Shown here one piece after another: positions 19,006-26,221 of a stretch of 64,000 nt of DNA. A program made the translations under genes and the position numbers. Source of the stretch: Bradyrhizobium frederickii (GTDB lineage Bacteria > Pseudomonadota > Alphaproteobacteria > Rhizobiales > Xanthobacteraceae); NCBI RefSeq assembly GCF_004570865.1, contig NZ_SPQS01000013.1, forward strand, positions 156,035-220,034, in the 5' to 3' direction. Within the stretch, counting starts at the first letter, position 1. Each line of letters starts with the position of its first letter. Under the pieces are notes generated by a model. It made no database searches and was not told where the DNA came from. It worked only from the letters and a program-made list of their open reading frames with translations.

Positions 19006-19746
19006 TTATTTCGGCTTGCCCCAGGGGCCCCCGGGCGGCACACCGGAACCGGAGGAGGCCTCCGGTGGCACCGGCGGCGGCTCGGCGCCTTTCGCCGGCG
19101 GACGGCGATCGGTCGGGAAGCCGAGACCGCGCAGATAAATCAGCACCTCGGCCTCGAGCAGCTCGTCCGGAGACATCGGCAGTTTTCGTCGCGCGGCGTC
19201 GCCACGGGAGAAGAGCGAAGCCACGCCGTGCGCCATGGTCCAGATGTGCAGCGCCATCATCATCGCCGGCGGCCGCGGCATGCCGGGTGGCGCAAGCGCT
19301 GCAAGCCGCTCGGCTGCCGCGCGAATGATGTTGAACGCACGTTCGCTCGCGGCCTGCAGCGCCGGATTGACATCGACCGGCAGACCGGACTCGAACATCG
19401 CATTGTAGAAGGCCGGCTCCTCGCGGGCGAAGGCGAGATAGGCCTTGCCGACGCGTTCGAACGCGGTGACCGTGTCGGGACGCCCGTCGTCCCAGGCCGC
19501 GGTCAGGCGCGCCTCGAATTGCTCGAAGCCGCGCTGGGCAATCGAGGACAGCAGCTCGTCACGGTCGCGGAAATGCCGGTAGGGCGCCGCCGCGCTGACG
19601 CCGGCCATGCGTGCGGCATCGGCGAAGGTGAAGCCGGCGGCGCCCTTCTCGGCGATCAGCCCGAGAGCGGCCTGCAACAGGGCCTCCTTCAGATTGCCGT
19701 GGTGATAGCCGCGCTCGGCGCGGCGCTGTTCCTTGCGCCAGCTCAT
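19006..19746 (-). CDS. TetR/AcrR regulator with WHG C-terminal domain
   Basis: A 246-residue regulator. The HTH lies at about residues 15-60 (AALGLIAEKGAAGFTFADAA, then VSAAAPYRHFRDRDEL). The C-terminal part contains the Trp-Thr-Met-Ala-His-Gly (WTMAHG) motif of the WHG family, then a Pro/Gly-rich tail. It lies directly upstream of the DUF2852 gene on the same strand, 120 bases away. A palindrome overlaps its own start codon, so it probably represses itself and the DUF2852 gene. The ligand is unknown. Confidence 0.88.
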   Translation of the reverse strand: MSWRKEQRRAERGYHHGNLKEALLQAALGLIAEKGAAGFTFADAARMAGVSAAAPYRHFRDRDELLSSIAQRGFEQFEARLTAAWDDGRPDTVTAFERVGKAYLAFAREEPAFYNAMFESGLPVDVNPALQAASERAFNIIRAAAERLAALAPPGMPRPPAMMMALHIWTMAHGVASLFSRGDAARRKLPMSPDELLEAEVLIYLRGLGFPTDRRPPAKGAEPPPVPPEASSGSGVPPGGPWGKPK

Positions 19747-19766
19747 GTGAACGAGCTTTACATGAG
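19742..19766. promoter_or_regulatory. Autoregulatory operator over the TetR start
   Basis: The core ATGTGAACGAGCTTTACAT (19745-19763) is an imperfect version of the DUF2852 palindrome. CTC and GAG extend the dyad outward. It covers the start codon. Confidence 0.55.
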
Positions 19767-19923
19767 CCCGGCGTGAAGGTCACTAGCGCGAGGCGGATTG
19801 GTTAACCCGTATTTTCACCGTCGTTCCAGGGCGATGCAAAGCCTCCAACCCTGGTGCTGCAATGGCGCACCAGGGAATCTCGGGATTTCGGGTCAAGCCG
19901 CCCCGGAATGGCGATCGCGGAGA

Positions 19924-20289
19924 CTACATCTGCGGAATCGGCAAGACAGGCATGACCTCGATCGCCTCGCCCGGGAAGATCGCAAAATGCGGATGGTTCT
20001 CGAACAGCTTGGCGGCTTCCTCTTGCGAGGCAGCGCGCACCACCGTGAAGCCGGTCAGTGCGTTGCTGATCTCGGTGATGCCGCTTCCGTCGATCCTGCG
20101 GGTCTTGCCGAGCGGGCCGCCCAGATCGACGATGACGTCCTTGTGCTTCTCGACCCAGCCATGCCAGGCGGCCATGCCCTCGCGCTCTTTTGCCTTCCGT
20201 TCGGCCTCGGGCATCGCGTGCCAGGCCTTCATCTTTTCGCCGCTCATGCTGCCGAGATAGACGGCGAGGAATTTGTGTTCGGTGCTCAT
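19924..20289 (-). CDS. YCII-like small protein
   Basis: A 121-residue soluble protein. The segment with GWVEKHKDVIVDLGGPLGKTRRI and GFTVVRAASQEEAAKLFE resembles the dimeric alpha+beta barrel of YCII-related proteins, which often act with ECF sigma factors. It lies 57 bases downstream of the DGPF-like gene and is probably its operon partner. Enzymatic activity is unknown. Confidence 0.75.
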   Translation of the reverse strand: MSTEHKFLAVYLGSMSGEKMKAWHAMPEAERKAKEREGMAAWHGWVEKHKDVIVDLGGPLGKTRRIDGSGITEISNALTGFTVVRAASQEEAAKLFENHPHFAIFPGEAIEVMPVLPIPQM

Positions 20290-20346
20290 CGGTCTCTCCT
20301 TTGATGATATGTTGACGCCAGCCGCAATCTGATCGCGACCGCGCCG

Positions 20347-20751
20347 CTACGTCTTCAGGTCGCCGAAACCGGCCGCGGCGGCCTGCACGTCAGGCGGAAA
20401 GTCGGCCAGCTCCTGCACCTGCCGGATCTCGATGATTTCGTTCGGCGACGCCGGGCACTGCTTTGCCCAGGCAATCGCCTCGGCCCGCGAGGCAACCTCG
20501 ATCATCCAATACCCGCCCAGGACTTCCTTGGCCTCGGCGAATGGGCCGTCGGTGACAATGGGCGCGCCGGTCGCAAACGAAACCCGAGCGCCCATCGAGG
20601 GCGGATGCAGGCCGTCGAGCGTGATCAGCACGCCCGCATCCTTCAGCGCCTCGTTGTAGCGCATCATCGCCGCGACCCGCTCGGGATCGAGCTGGACGTC
20701 CGGCGGCGCGGTTTCGTAACCGAGCGGGATCATCAGCATCATGAATCGCAT
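20347..20751 (-). CDS. YCII/DGPF family protein
   Basis: A 134-residue protein with the family's namesake DGPFAEAKE motif (about residues 69-77), the LGGYWMIEV strand and the C-terminal EIRQVQELADFP. It belongs to the DGPF group commonly encoded beside ECF42-type sigma factors. The promoter candidate TGTCGG-N17-CGTC lies at 20886-20912, about 134 bases before the ATG, so the leader is long. Its role is probably stress-related, but no reaction is established for this family. Confidence 0.85.
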   Translation of the reverse strand: MRFMMLMIPLGYETAPPDVQLDPERVAAMMRYNEALKDAGVLITLDGLHPPSMGARVSFATGAPIVTDGPFAEAKEVLGGYWMIEVASRAEAIAWAKQCPASPNEIIEIRQVQELADFPPDVQAAAAGFGDLKT

Positions 20752-20885
20752 GGAATGTCCTTGTTCTTCCTCGTCGTTTCCCTAGGCGCCGAAAGGCGCA
20801 TGCCCGGGATGACGGCAGATTTGCGCCCGCCGCCTGCGCGTAACGTTCCTCGTGCGCGGGCCAAGCTGGCCGCGCTCCCCTGCAA

Positions 20886-20912
20886 GACGAACGATCTCTG
20901 CCGGAACCGACA
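20886..20912 (-). promoter_or_regulatory. Candidate ECF42 promoter of the YCII pair
   Basis: Minus strand reads TGTCGG, 17 bases, CGTC (then TT). The same motif and spacing occur before the sigma-factor operon and the SRPBCC gene. Confidence 0.6.
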
Positions 20913-21020
20913 TTGGGACAGGAATTATTTTGGGCGGCCAGGTTCCTCATCGAGACCAAAGCGCAGTAAAAGGAATCCCGCGCTCGCGCGACCAATTTTC
21001 GACAAAGGACCGATCAGCCG

Positions 21021-21809
21021 ATGCCCCCTGCCCCGCAAAAAGTCGCCCTCGTCACCGGAGCCGCGCGCGGTATCGGGCTTGCGACCGCGAAGAAGTTTTT
21101 GGCCGAGGGTTGGCGTGTGGCGCTGCTCGACATCGAGGGCGAGTTGCTCGGCCGGGCGGTCGCCGAGATCGACCAAGGCGAGGCGACGCTGGCGCTGACC
21201 TGCGACGTCTCGGACGCAGCCGCAGTGAGCGATGCGATGGCGACGGTCGAGCGCCGGTTCGGCCGGTTAGATGCGCTCGTCAACAATGCCGGCATCGCGG
21301 TGTTCGCACCGCTGATGGAGACATCCGAGACCGATTGGCGCCGCGTCCTCGAGGTCAACCTCACCGGCCCCTTCCTCTGCACCAAGGCGGCCGTGCCCTT
21401 GATGCGCGAGGGCCATGGCGGCGCCATCGTCAACATCACCTCGATCTCGGCGGTGCGCGCCTCGACGCTGCGCTCGGCCTACGGCACCAGCAAGGCCGGG
21501 CTTGCGCACCTGACCAAGCAGCTCGCGGTCGAGCTTGCCTCTCTCAACATCCGCGTCAACGCGGTCGCGCCGGGGCCGGTCGACACGGCAATGGCCAAGC
21601 AGGTGCACACCAAGGAGATCCGCGCGGACTATCACGACGCCATTCCGCTCAACCGCTACGGCCTGGAGGAGGAGCTTGCGGAAGCGATCTACTTCCTGTG
21701 CTCCGCAAATGCGAGCTACATCACCGGCCAAATTTTGGCCGTTGATGGCGGCTTCGATGCGGCCGGCATCGGCCTGCCGACGCTGCGCGGTCAGCGCCGC
21801 AACGGGTAG
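21021..21809 (+). CDS. Short-chain dehydrogenase/reductase
   Basis: A 262-residue SDR. It has the NAD(P)-binding TGAARGIG (about residues 13-20), NNAGIAVF, the catalytic Ser (ITSISAV), the YGTSKAG Tyr/Lys pair and a C-terminal YITGQILAVDGGF. An acidic residue after the second strand (ALLDIEG) favours NAD. AAAGGA lies just upstream of the ATG. The substrate is unknown. A palindromic repeat follows its stop. Confidence 0.9.
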   Translation: MPPAPQKVALVTGAARGIGLATAKKFLAEGWRVALLDIEGELLGRAVAEIDQGEATLALTCDVSDAAAVSDAMATVERRFGRLDALVNNAGIAVFAPLMETSETDWRRVLEVNLTGPFLCTKAAVPLMREGHGGAIVNITSISAVRASTLRSAYGTSKAGLAHLTKQLAVELASLNIRVNAVAPGPVDTAMAKQVHTKEIRADYHDAIPLNRYGLEEELAEAIYFLCSANASYITGQILAVDGGFDAAGIGLPTLRGQRRNG

Positions 21810-21820
21810 GTACGGAAATT

Positions 21821-21897
21821 GTAGGGTGGGCAAAGGCGCGTGAGCGCCGTGCCCACCACATCACAAGGGTGGGCACGCTGCGCTTTGCCCACCCTAC
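21821..21897. repeat. Nested palindromic intergenic repeat (REP-like)
   Basis: Outer arms GTAGGGTGGGCAAAG and CTTTGCCCACCCTAC enclose inner arms GTGCCCACC and GGTGGGCAC. It would fold into a long cruciform or hairpin. It separates the SDR gene from the ClpP-fold gene. Similar GTAGGGTGGGCAAAG repeats are, from memory, dispersed in Bradyrhizobium genomes. Confidence 0.8.
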
Positions 21898-21922
21898 GAA
21901 AACCGAGCTTGTGGAGTGCTCC

Positions 21923-22357
21923 ATGCGACGCGCTTTCGTCAAAGCCCTGATGCTCGCATCGGCACTCCTTGCGATCTCGCCTGCCGCCGCCGAAATCCGC
22001 ATCATACAGTCGCCGGGCGGACAAGTGGGGCCGTTCCTCGATTTGTTCGAGAAGGTGCGTGAGAGCGGCGAGCGCGTGGTGATCGATGGCCCCTGCCTGT
22101 CTGCCTGCACGCTGGTGCTGAGCATCGTGCCGGGCGAGCGCATCTGCGTCACCAAGCGCGCCGTGCTCGGCTTCCATGCGGCACGTTCGGTCGACCGGCG
22201 CGGGCGCCTTTATGCCGAGCCGGAAGCATCGGTCGCGGTGCTTGCCGCCTATCCCGGCCCGGTCCGCGACTGGATCAGCCGCCGCGGCGGCCTCAGCTCG
22301 CGATTGCTTCTGCTCAAGGGCCGTGATCTCGCCGCGATCTATCCGCGCTGCCGCTGA
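21923..22357 (+). CDS. Secreted ClpP-fold-like protein
   Basis: A 144-residue protein with a signal peptide (hydrophobic residues about 6-20, ending ISPAAAE). The mature part contains RIIQSPGGQVGPFLDLFEKV, then GPCLSACTLVLS and RAVLGFHAARS. The order (GG loop, Ser in a Cys-x-Ser-Ala-Cys block, His) resembles small periplasmic ClpP/crotonase-fold proteins (the COG3904 type), where Ser would be the nucleophile. GTGGAG precedes the ATG at 21923. It could be a serine hydrolase or a non-catalytic relative. Confidence 0.7.
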   Translation: MRRAFVKALMLASALLAISPAAAEIRIIQSPGGQVGPFLDLFEKVRESGERVVIDGPCLSACTLVLSIVPGERICVTKRAVLGFHAARSVDRRGRLYAEPEASVAVLAAYPGPVRDWISRRGGLSSRLLLLKGRDLAAIYPRCR

Positions 22358-22398
22358 CGAATTCGCCAGCCGCAGGCGGGTGACGTGAATGAGCTCTT

Positions 22399-22416
22399 AT
22401 GTGAACCGCGTCACAT
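22399..22416. promoter_or_regulatory. CRP-like palindrome
   Basis: ATGTGAACCGCGTCACAT matches TGTGA-N6-TCACA perfectly. It lies 42 bases past a stop and downstream of the microprotein gene, so no start codon is obviously served. Confidence 0.3.
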
Positions 22417-22518
22417 CAAAGGCATCTGGCGTGGCTGGCCCGAGGCCATAAGGCAGGTTCCCTGTGCTCGCACCCAATGTGCGCACCGGGTCTCTACGCC
22501 ATCACGCTTTGGCTGCCT

Positions 22519-22611
22519 TCAATAGAGAGTCTGAATCACCGGCACCAGCTTCATGCTGGCGCAGATGAGCATCCCCCAAAGAGCAAAATTGATCTGTAGC
22601 GCCGCCGCCAT
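22519..22611 (-). CDS. 30-residue single-helix membrane microprotein
   Basis: The frame reads MAAALQINFALWGMLICASM then KLVPVIQTLY and stops at TGA. GGAGG lies nine bases before the ATG, unusually strong for this window. The residues from about 4 to 28 form one hydrophobic segment ending in Lys plus aromatic residues, as in bacterial single-pass microproteins. It is divergent from the lipoprotein gene; their shared upstream gap is 284 bases. No function can be assigned. Confidence 0.6.
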   Translation of the reverse strand: MAAALQINFALWGMLICASMKLVPVIQTLY

Positions 22612-22895
22612 CGGTCGCTCCCTCCAAGTGACGTCCACCCCAGTTTGTAGATTTTATGAATCACAAATAGCGATTCTGACGGGCAGATCACAGCCCAATA
22701 TTGCGCCAATTGTTGTGCGATGCAGTCCGCCCGGTTTCACGAAGCGGCCTCACTGCTCCCGCAAAGTGATGCGAATCGTAAGTTCATTCCTCGGCCATGC
22801 CGGCCAACTCGTTTGCCTTAAGTTCCATTTGACCGACGCTGTGCAAGTTTCCTGTGCGGGACTTGCGCATTGCGCAGCGAAATTTGGGTCCCGGC

Positions 22896-23255
22896 ATGAT
22901 GCGACACGGCTTCGTCTTGCTCACTTTCTGCGCAGCGCTGCTTGGATGTGCAGTCGCGCCCGCGCAGGAGCGTCGTCCGATCGCCTGGGATGGCCTCGGC
23001 CAAGATCCGAACAAGAGCCCGAGGCGCCCTCATATCGCGAAGCAGCGCGCAACAAATCCCCCGCCCGCGGCAAGCGATCCCAATCAGGAGCGGCAGCGCG
23101 TGCTCGGTACCTTGCGGCCATACTCCGAGGCGTGGTGGGCGGTTCACGACGAGATCGAAGCTGAGAACGACAGGCAGCTCGGCACCAAGCTCGTGATCTG
23201 CCCCCGCTGTGTTCAGCCGCGGCAGGACGAAGACGTGACCGGATCGATCCGCTGA
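22896..23255 (+). CDS. Putative lipoprotein
   Basis: A 119-residue protein starting at ATG 22896 (or 22899). The signal MRHGFVLLTFCAALLGC ends in an LLGC lipobox, so it should be lipid-anchored. The mature part has a Pro/Asn-rich linker, then YSEAWWAVHDEIEAENDRQL and a pair of Cys (ICPRCV). No known family was recognised; the block is probably conserved in related bacteria. The gene converges on the VOC gene. Confidence 0.65.
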   Translation: MMRHGFVLLTFCAALLGCAVAPAQERRPIAWDGLGQDPNKSPRRPHIAKQRATNPPPAASDPNQERQRVLGTLRPYSEAWWAVHDEIEAENDRQLGTKLVICPRCVQPRQDEDVTGSIR

Positions 23256-23295
23256 GCAAGCCCACGACAGATCCGGGCACGATGATAGGCCCATG

Positions 23296-23330
23296 GATCC
23301 CCTCTCCCGCAAAGATGGAGAGAGGGGATC
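23296..23330. terminator. Hairpin between convergent lipoprotein and VOC genes
   Basis: An 11-bp perfect stem, GATCCCCTCTC and GAGAGGGGATC, with a 13-base loop. It lacks a T-run, so it may be a repeat element that also ends transcription. Confidence 0.45.
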
Positions 23331-23364
23331 GCGGCTCAACCAATCATGCGCGCGGTCGCGCGCA

Positions 23365-23775
23365 TCACATTTCTTCCGGACAATTCACCATCCAGGGAAT
23401 GCCGAACTTGTCGACGCACATGCCGAAGCCCTTGGCCCAGAAGGTCTTGCTGAACGGCATGGTGACGGTGCCGCCGTCGGCGAGCGCGTTGAACTTGCGC
23501 TCGCCATCGGCGGGATCCTTGACCGTGAACGAGATCGAAAAGCCTTGCGGCTTGCTGAAATGCTCCGGCGGTACGTCGGAAGCCATCAGCACGCTGCCGT
23601 CGGGCAGCGACATTCGCGCATGCATGATCATCTTCTCGCGGCCGGGCGCGGCGGGCATGTCCGGCGGCGCGTCCGATGACCGCATCATGGCGTCGATCTT
23701 GCCGCCGAGAATCCTGGCGTAGTGATTGAAGGCCGCTTCGCAATTGTCCTGATAGAACAGATACGGATTGAGCAT
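23365..23775 (-). CDS. VOC/PhnB-like protein
   Basis: A 136-residue glyoxalase-fold protein of the PhnB/YjdN type: MLNPYLFYQDNCEAAFNHYA, the HARMSLPDGSVLMASD strand and the C-terminal WAKGFGMCVDKFGIPWMVN. Such proteins often accompany ECF42-type sigma factors and DGPF proteins. It lies 30 bases after the SRPBCC gene and is likely co-transcribed with it. No reaction is established. Confidence 0.88.
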   Translation of the reverse strand: MLNPYLFYQDNCEAAFNHYARILGGKIDAMMRSSDAPPDMPAAPGREKMIMHARMSLPDGSVLMASDVPPEHFSKPQGFSISFTVKDPADGERKFNALADGGTVTMPFSKTFWAKGFGMCVDKFGIPWMVNCPEEM

Positions 23776-23805
23776 CGTTTCTCTCCTCTTCGTTCGCGCT
23801 GAGGC

Positions 23806-24345
23806 TTAGTGCTTCTCGGTCAGCTTCTTCAGGCTGGCGAGACCGGCCTCGAAATCCTTGCCGATCATGCTGTCCATGTTGATGAACACCTGCATGATCT
23901 TGGACATGAACGGAGCCGGACCGTACATCGCCCAGGTGACCAGTGTGCCATCGCCTTGCGGCACAAAGGTGAACTCGGCGGTATTGTGACCCTCGAACGG
24001 CCGCTCGAAATCGAGCTTGATGCGAACCTTGGACGGCCCGTTCGCCTCGAGGATCTCCATGCGGCCGGCGCCGACATTGTTGTTGCCGTCCCAGGCATAG
24101 GTCGCGCCCTTGCCTTCCGCGGGTCCACCGAAGCTGCGCTTCATGGCGGGATCGCGGTTCTCATAGGGGGACCAGCCGGTCCAGCGGTGGAAATCGGCGA
24201 CTTGCGGATAGATCGCACCGGCCGGCGCCTTTACCGCGAGGCTGCGCTCGACGCGGAAGGTGTCGGGCTTTGTCAGCGCGAAGACGAGGACGCCCGCGAT
24301 TCCGGCGACGAGCAGGATGGCGATGATGGCAATGGCTTTCAGCAT
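23806..24345 (-). CDS. SRPBCC family protein with membrane anchor
   Basis: A 179-residue protein. Residues 1-22 form a membrane helix or uncleaved signal (MLKAIAIIAILLVAGIAGVL), and the rest is a START/polyketide-cyclase-like domain: VERSLAVKAPAGAIYPQVAD, FHRWTGWSPYENRDP and the C-terminal IGKDFEAGLASLK helix. The ATG at 24345 is chosen for GGAG and the hydrophobic start; a longer frame exists to 24399. A TGTCGG-N17-CGTC promoter candidate lies 26 bases before it. The ligand is unknown. Confidence 0.87.
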   Translation of the reverse strand: MLKAIAIIAILLVAGIAGVLVFALTKPDTFRVERSLAVKAPAGAIYPQVADFHRWTGWSPYENRDPAMKRSFGGPAEGKGATYAWDGNNNVGAGRMEILEANGPSKVRIKLDFERPFEGHNTAEFTFVPQGDGTLVTWAMYGPAPFMSKIMQVFINMDSMIGKDFEAGLASLKKLTEKH

Positions 24346-24371
24346 GAGAGGCTCCGTGGATACGGGCCTAG

Positions 24372-24398
24372 GACGAACGGGAATGGCAACGGCCGACA
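24372..24398 (-). promoter_or_regulatory. Candidate ECF42 promoter of the SRPBCC-VOC operon
   Basis: Minus strand reads TGTCGG, 17 bases, CGTC, ending 26 bases before the ATG at 24345. It lies between the sigma-factor gene and the SRPBCC gene. Confidence 0.65.
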
Positions 24399-24441
24399 AG
24401 TTGCCGAAACGAATTTTCGATCGTGCCGCGTCGCTTCACCT

Positions 24442-25716
24442 TCACGCTCCCTTTGCCTTCGGCTGGCTGTCCCGGATCAGGCGATCGAGATGCATGCGGA
24501 TATGAGCGGCTTCCGCGGACGTGTTGGCGAGCGCAATGGCGCGGTCGAAGGCGATGCGGGCCTCGTCGTTGCGGCCGAGCTGCATCAGGAAGGCGCCGCG
24601 CACGCCGTAGAAATGGAAGTAATTGGCGAGCTTCGGGGCGAGCGGCTCGATCAGATCGAGCGCGGCTTGCGGCCCCCTCACCTTGGAGACCGCGACCGCG
24701 CGGTTGAGCGTGACCACGGGAGAAGGCTGCACGACTTCGAGCGCGCCGTAGAGCAGGTCGATCTGCGCCCAGTCGGTCTCCTCCGGTGTCGACGCGCGGG
24801 CATGCAGCGCGGCGATCGCGGCCTGGATCTGGTAGGGACCGCTGCGGCGATGGCGCATCGCCTTGTCGATCAGGGCAAGCCCCTCCGCGATCATGGTCCC
24901 GTTCCACAATGACCGGTCCTGATCGTCCAGCAGGATCAGCGTGCCATCGCCGGCAAAGCGCGCGGCGCTGCGTGCATGCTGCAACAGGATGAGCGCGGTC
25001 AGCCCCATGATCTCCGGCTCGCTCGGAAACAGCCGCAGCAGCAGCCGTGCCAGCCGGATCGCCTCTTCGCAGAGCGGCTTTCTGATCTCGGCGGTGTCGC
25101 CGCTCGCCGAATAGCCCTCGTTGAAGATCAAATAGATCATCGCCGCGACACCGGCGAGCCGCTCGGAGCGCTCAACCGCGCCGGGCGCCTCGAACGGCGT
25201 CCCCGCCTCGGCGACCTTCGCCTTGGCACGGGTGATGCGCTGCTCCATCGCCGCCTCCGAGACCAGGAAGGCACGCGCGATCTGCTTCACGGTAAGGCCC
25301 GAGACGATGCGCAGCGCCAGCGCGATCTGCTGCGTCGCCGGCAATTGCGGATGGCAGCAGATGAACATCAGCCGCAGGATGTCGTCGCGGTAGTGCGAAC
25401 CGTCGAGCCGCTCGGCCAGCGCACCCTCGGCGTCGTCGAGATCGGAGATCGCCTGGTCGTCCTCCGGCAGCGGCTGCTGCCTGCGCGTGCGTCGCACCTC
25501 GTCGATGGCGACGTTGCGGCCGACCATGATCAGCCAGGCCGCAGGATCGCGCGGCGGCCCATTCTGCGGCCAGGTCTTCAGCGCGCGCAGACACGCGTTC
25601 TGGAAAGCCTCCTCGGCCGTATCGAGATCGCGGAAATAGCGCAGCAGCGCGCCGACCGCCTGGGGGCGCGCCGAGGTCAGCGCAGTCTCGATCCAGGCGG
25701 TATCGGCCTCGCTCAC
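24442..25716 (-). CDS. ECF42-type RNA polymerase sigma factor with TPR-like C-terminus
   Basis: A 424-residue protein. Sigma region 2 lies at about residues 10-80 (RYFRDLDTAEEAFQNACLRAL, PAAWLIMVGRNVAIDEVRR) and region 4 at about 115-165 (ALALRIVSGLTVKQIARAFLVS, EQRITRAKAKV). The long C-terminal extension (about 190-415, helical repeats such as GLALIDKAMRHR) is typical of the ECF42 group, which usually lacks an anti-sigma factor. Its start overlaps the stop of the DGPF gene by four bases, so the two are translationally coupled. Confidence 0.92.
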   Translation of the reverse strand: MSEADTAWIETALTSARPQAVGALLRYFRDLDTAEEAFQNACLRALKTWPQNGPPRDPAAWLIMVGRNVAIDEVRRTRRQQPLPEDDQAISDLDDAEGALAERLDGSHYRDDILRLMFICCHPQLPATQQIALALRIVSGLTVKQIARAFLVSEAAMEQRITRAKAKVAEAGTPFEAPGAVERSERLAGVAAMIYLIFNEGYSASGDTAEIRKPLCEEAIRLARLLLRLFPSEPEIMGLTALILLQHARSAARFAGDGTLILLDDQDRSLWNGTMIAEGLALIDKAMRHRRSGPYQIQAAIAALHARASTPEETDWAQIDLLYGALEVVQPSPVVTLNRAVAVSKVRGPQAALDLIEPLAPKLANYFHFYGVRGAFLMQLGRNDEARIAFDRAIALANTSAEAAHIRMHLDRLIRDSQPKAKGA

Positions 25717-26081
25717 GTCAGGTTTCCTCCGGGCCGGAACACGCCGACGGGGCGCACCTCATAGGCACCGCCCGGATTGGCGGCGCCGAGATCGCGCGCG
25801 ACGTCGAGGGCCTCGTCGAGATTCTTGCAATCGACGATGTAGAAGCCGAGCAGCTGCTCCTTGGTCTCGGCATAGGGGCCGTCGAGCACCAAGGGTGGGT
25901 CCTCCTTGCGCAGGGTCGCCGCCGCTGTGGTCGGCAACAGCCGCGCCACCGGACCGAGCCGGCCTTGGCTCGTGAGCTTCTCCTGCACCACGGCGAGCTT
26001 CTTCATCACGGCCTCGTCCTGCTCCTTGCTCCAGGAGCCGACGAAGTCCTCATCGTGATAGCAAAGGATGGCATAAAGCAT
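25713..26081 (-). CDS. DGPF/YCII partner protein of the ECF42 sigma factor
   Basis: A 122-residue YCII-family protein. MLYAILCYHDEDFVGSWSKE begins the fold, LDGPYAETKEQLLGFYIVD carries the DGP motif (Tyr in place of Phe) and EVRPVGVF ends it. Proteins of this type occur immediately beside ECF42 sigma factors. The ATG at 26081 is chosen because the longer frame to 26237 runs through the promoter candidate. It overlaps the sigma gene by ATGA. It may modulate or sense for the sigma factor; this is inference. Confidence 0.88.
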   Translation of the reverse strand: MLYAILCYHDEDFVGSWSKEQDEAVMKKLAVVQEKLTSQGRLGPVARLLPTTAAATLRKEDPPLVLDGPYAETKEQLLGFYIVDCKNLDEALDVARDLGAANPGGAYEVRPVGVFRPGGNLT

Positions 26082-26109
26082 GGGCGGCACTTTCCTCGTC
26101 TGTTCTAAA

Positions 26110-26136
26110 GACGCGCCAATATGCCCCGCCCCGACA
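26110..26136 (-). promoter_or_regulatory. Candidate autoregulatory ECF42 promoter
   Basis: Minus strand reads TGTCGG, 17 bases, CGTC (then TTTAG), 28 bases before the DGPF ATG. It is the same motif and spacing as before two neighbouring operons. Confidence 0.65.
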
Positions 26137-26221
26137 GGACTGCGGAAAAAATTTGCAAGAAAAATCCGGCAGATCGTGCCAAGGAGAGCCTCTCCATCGG
26201 AACCTTGACGAGGCACTTCGA

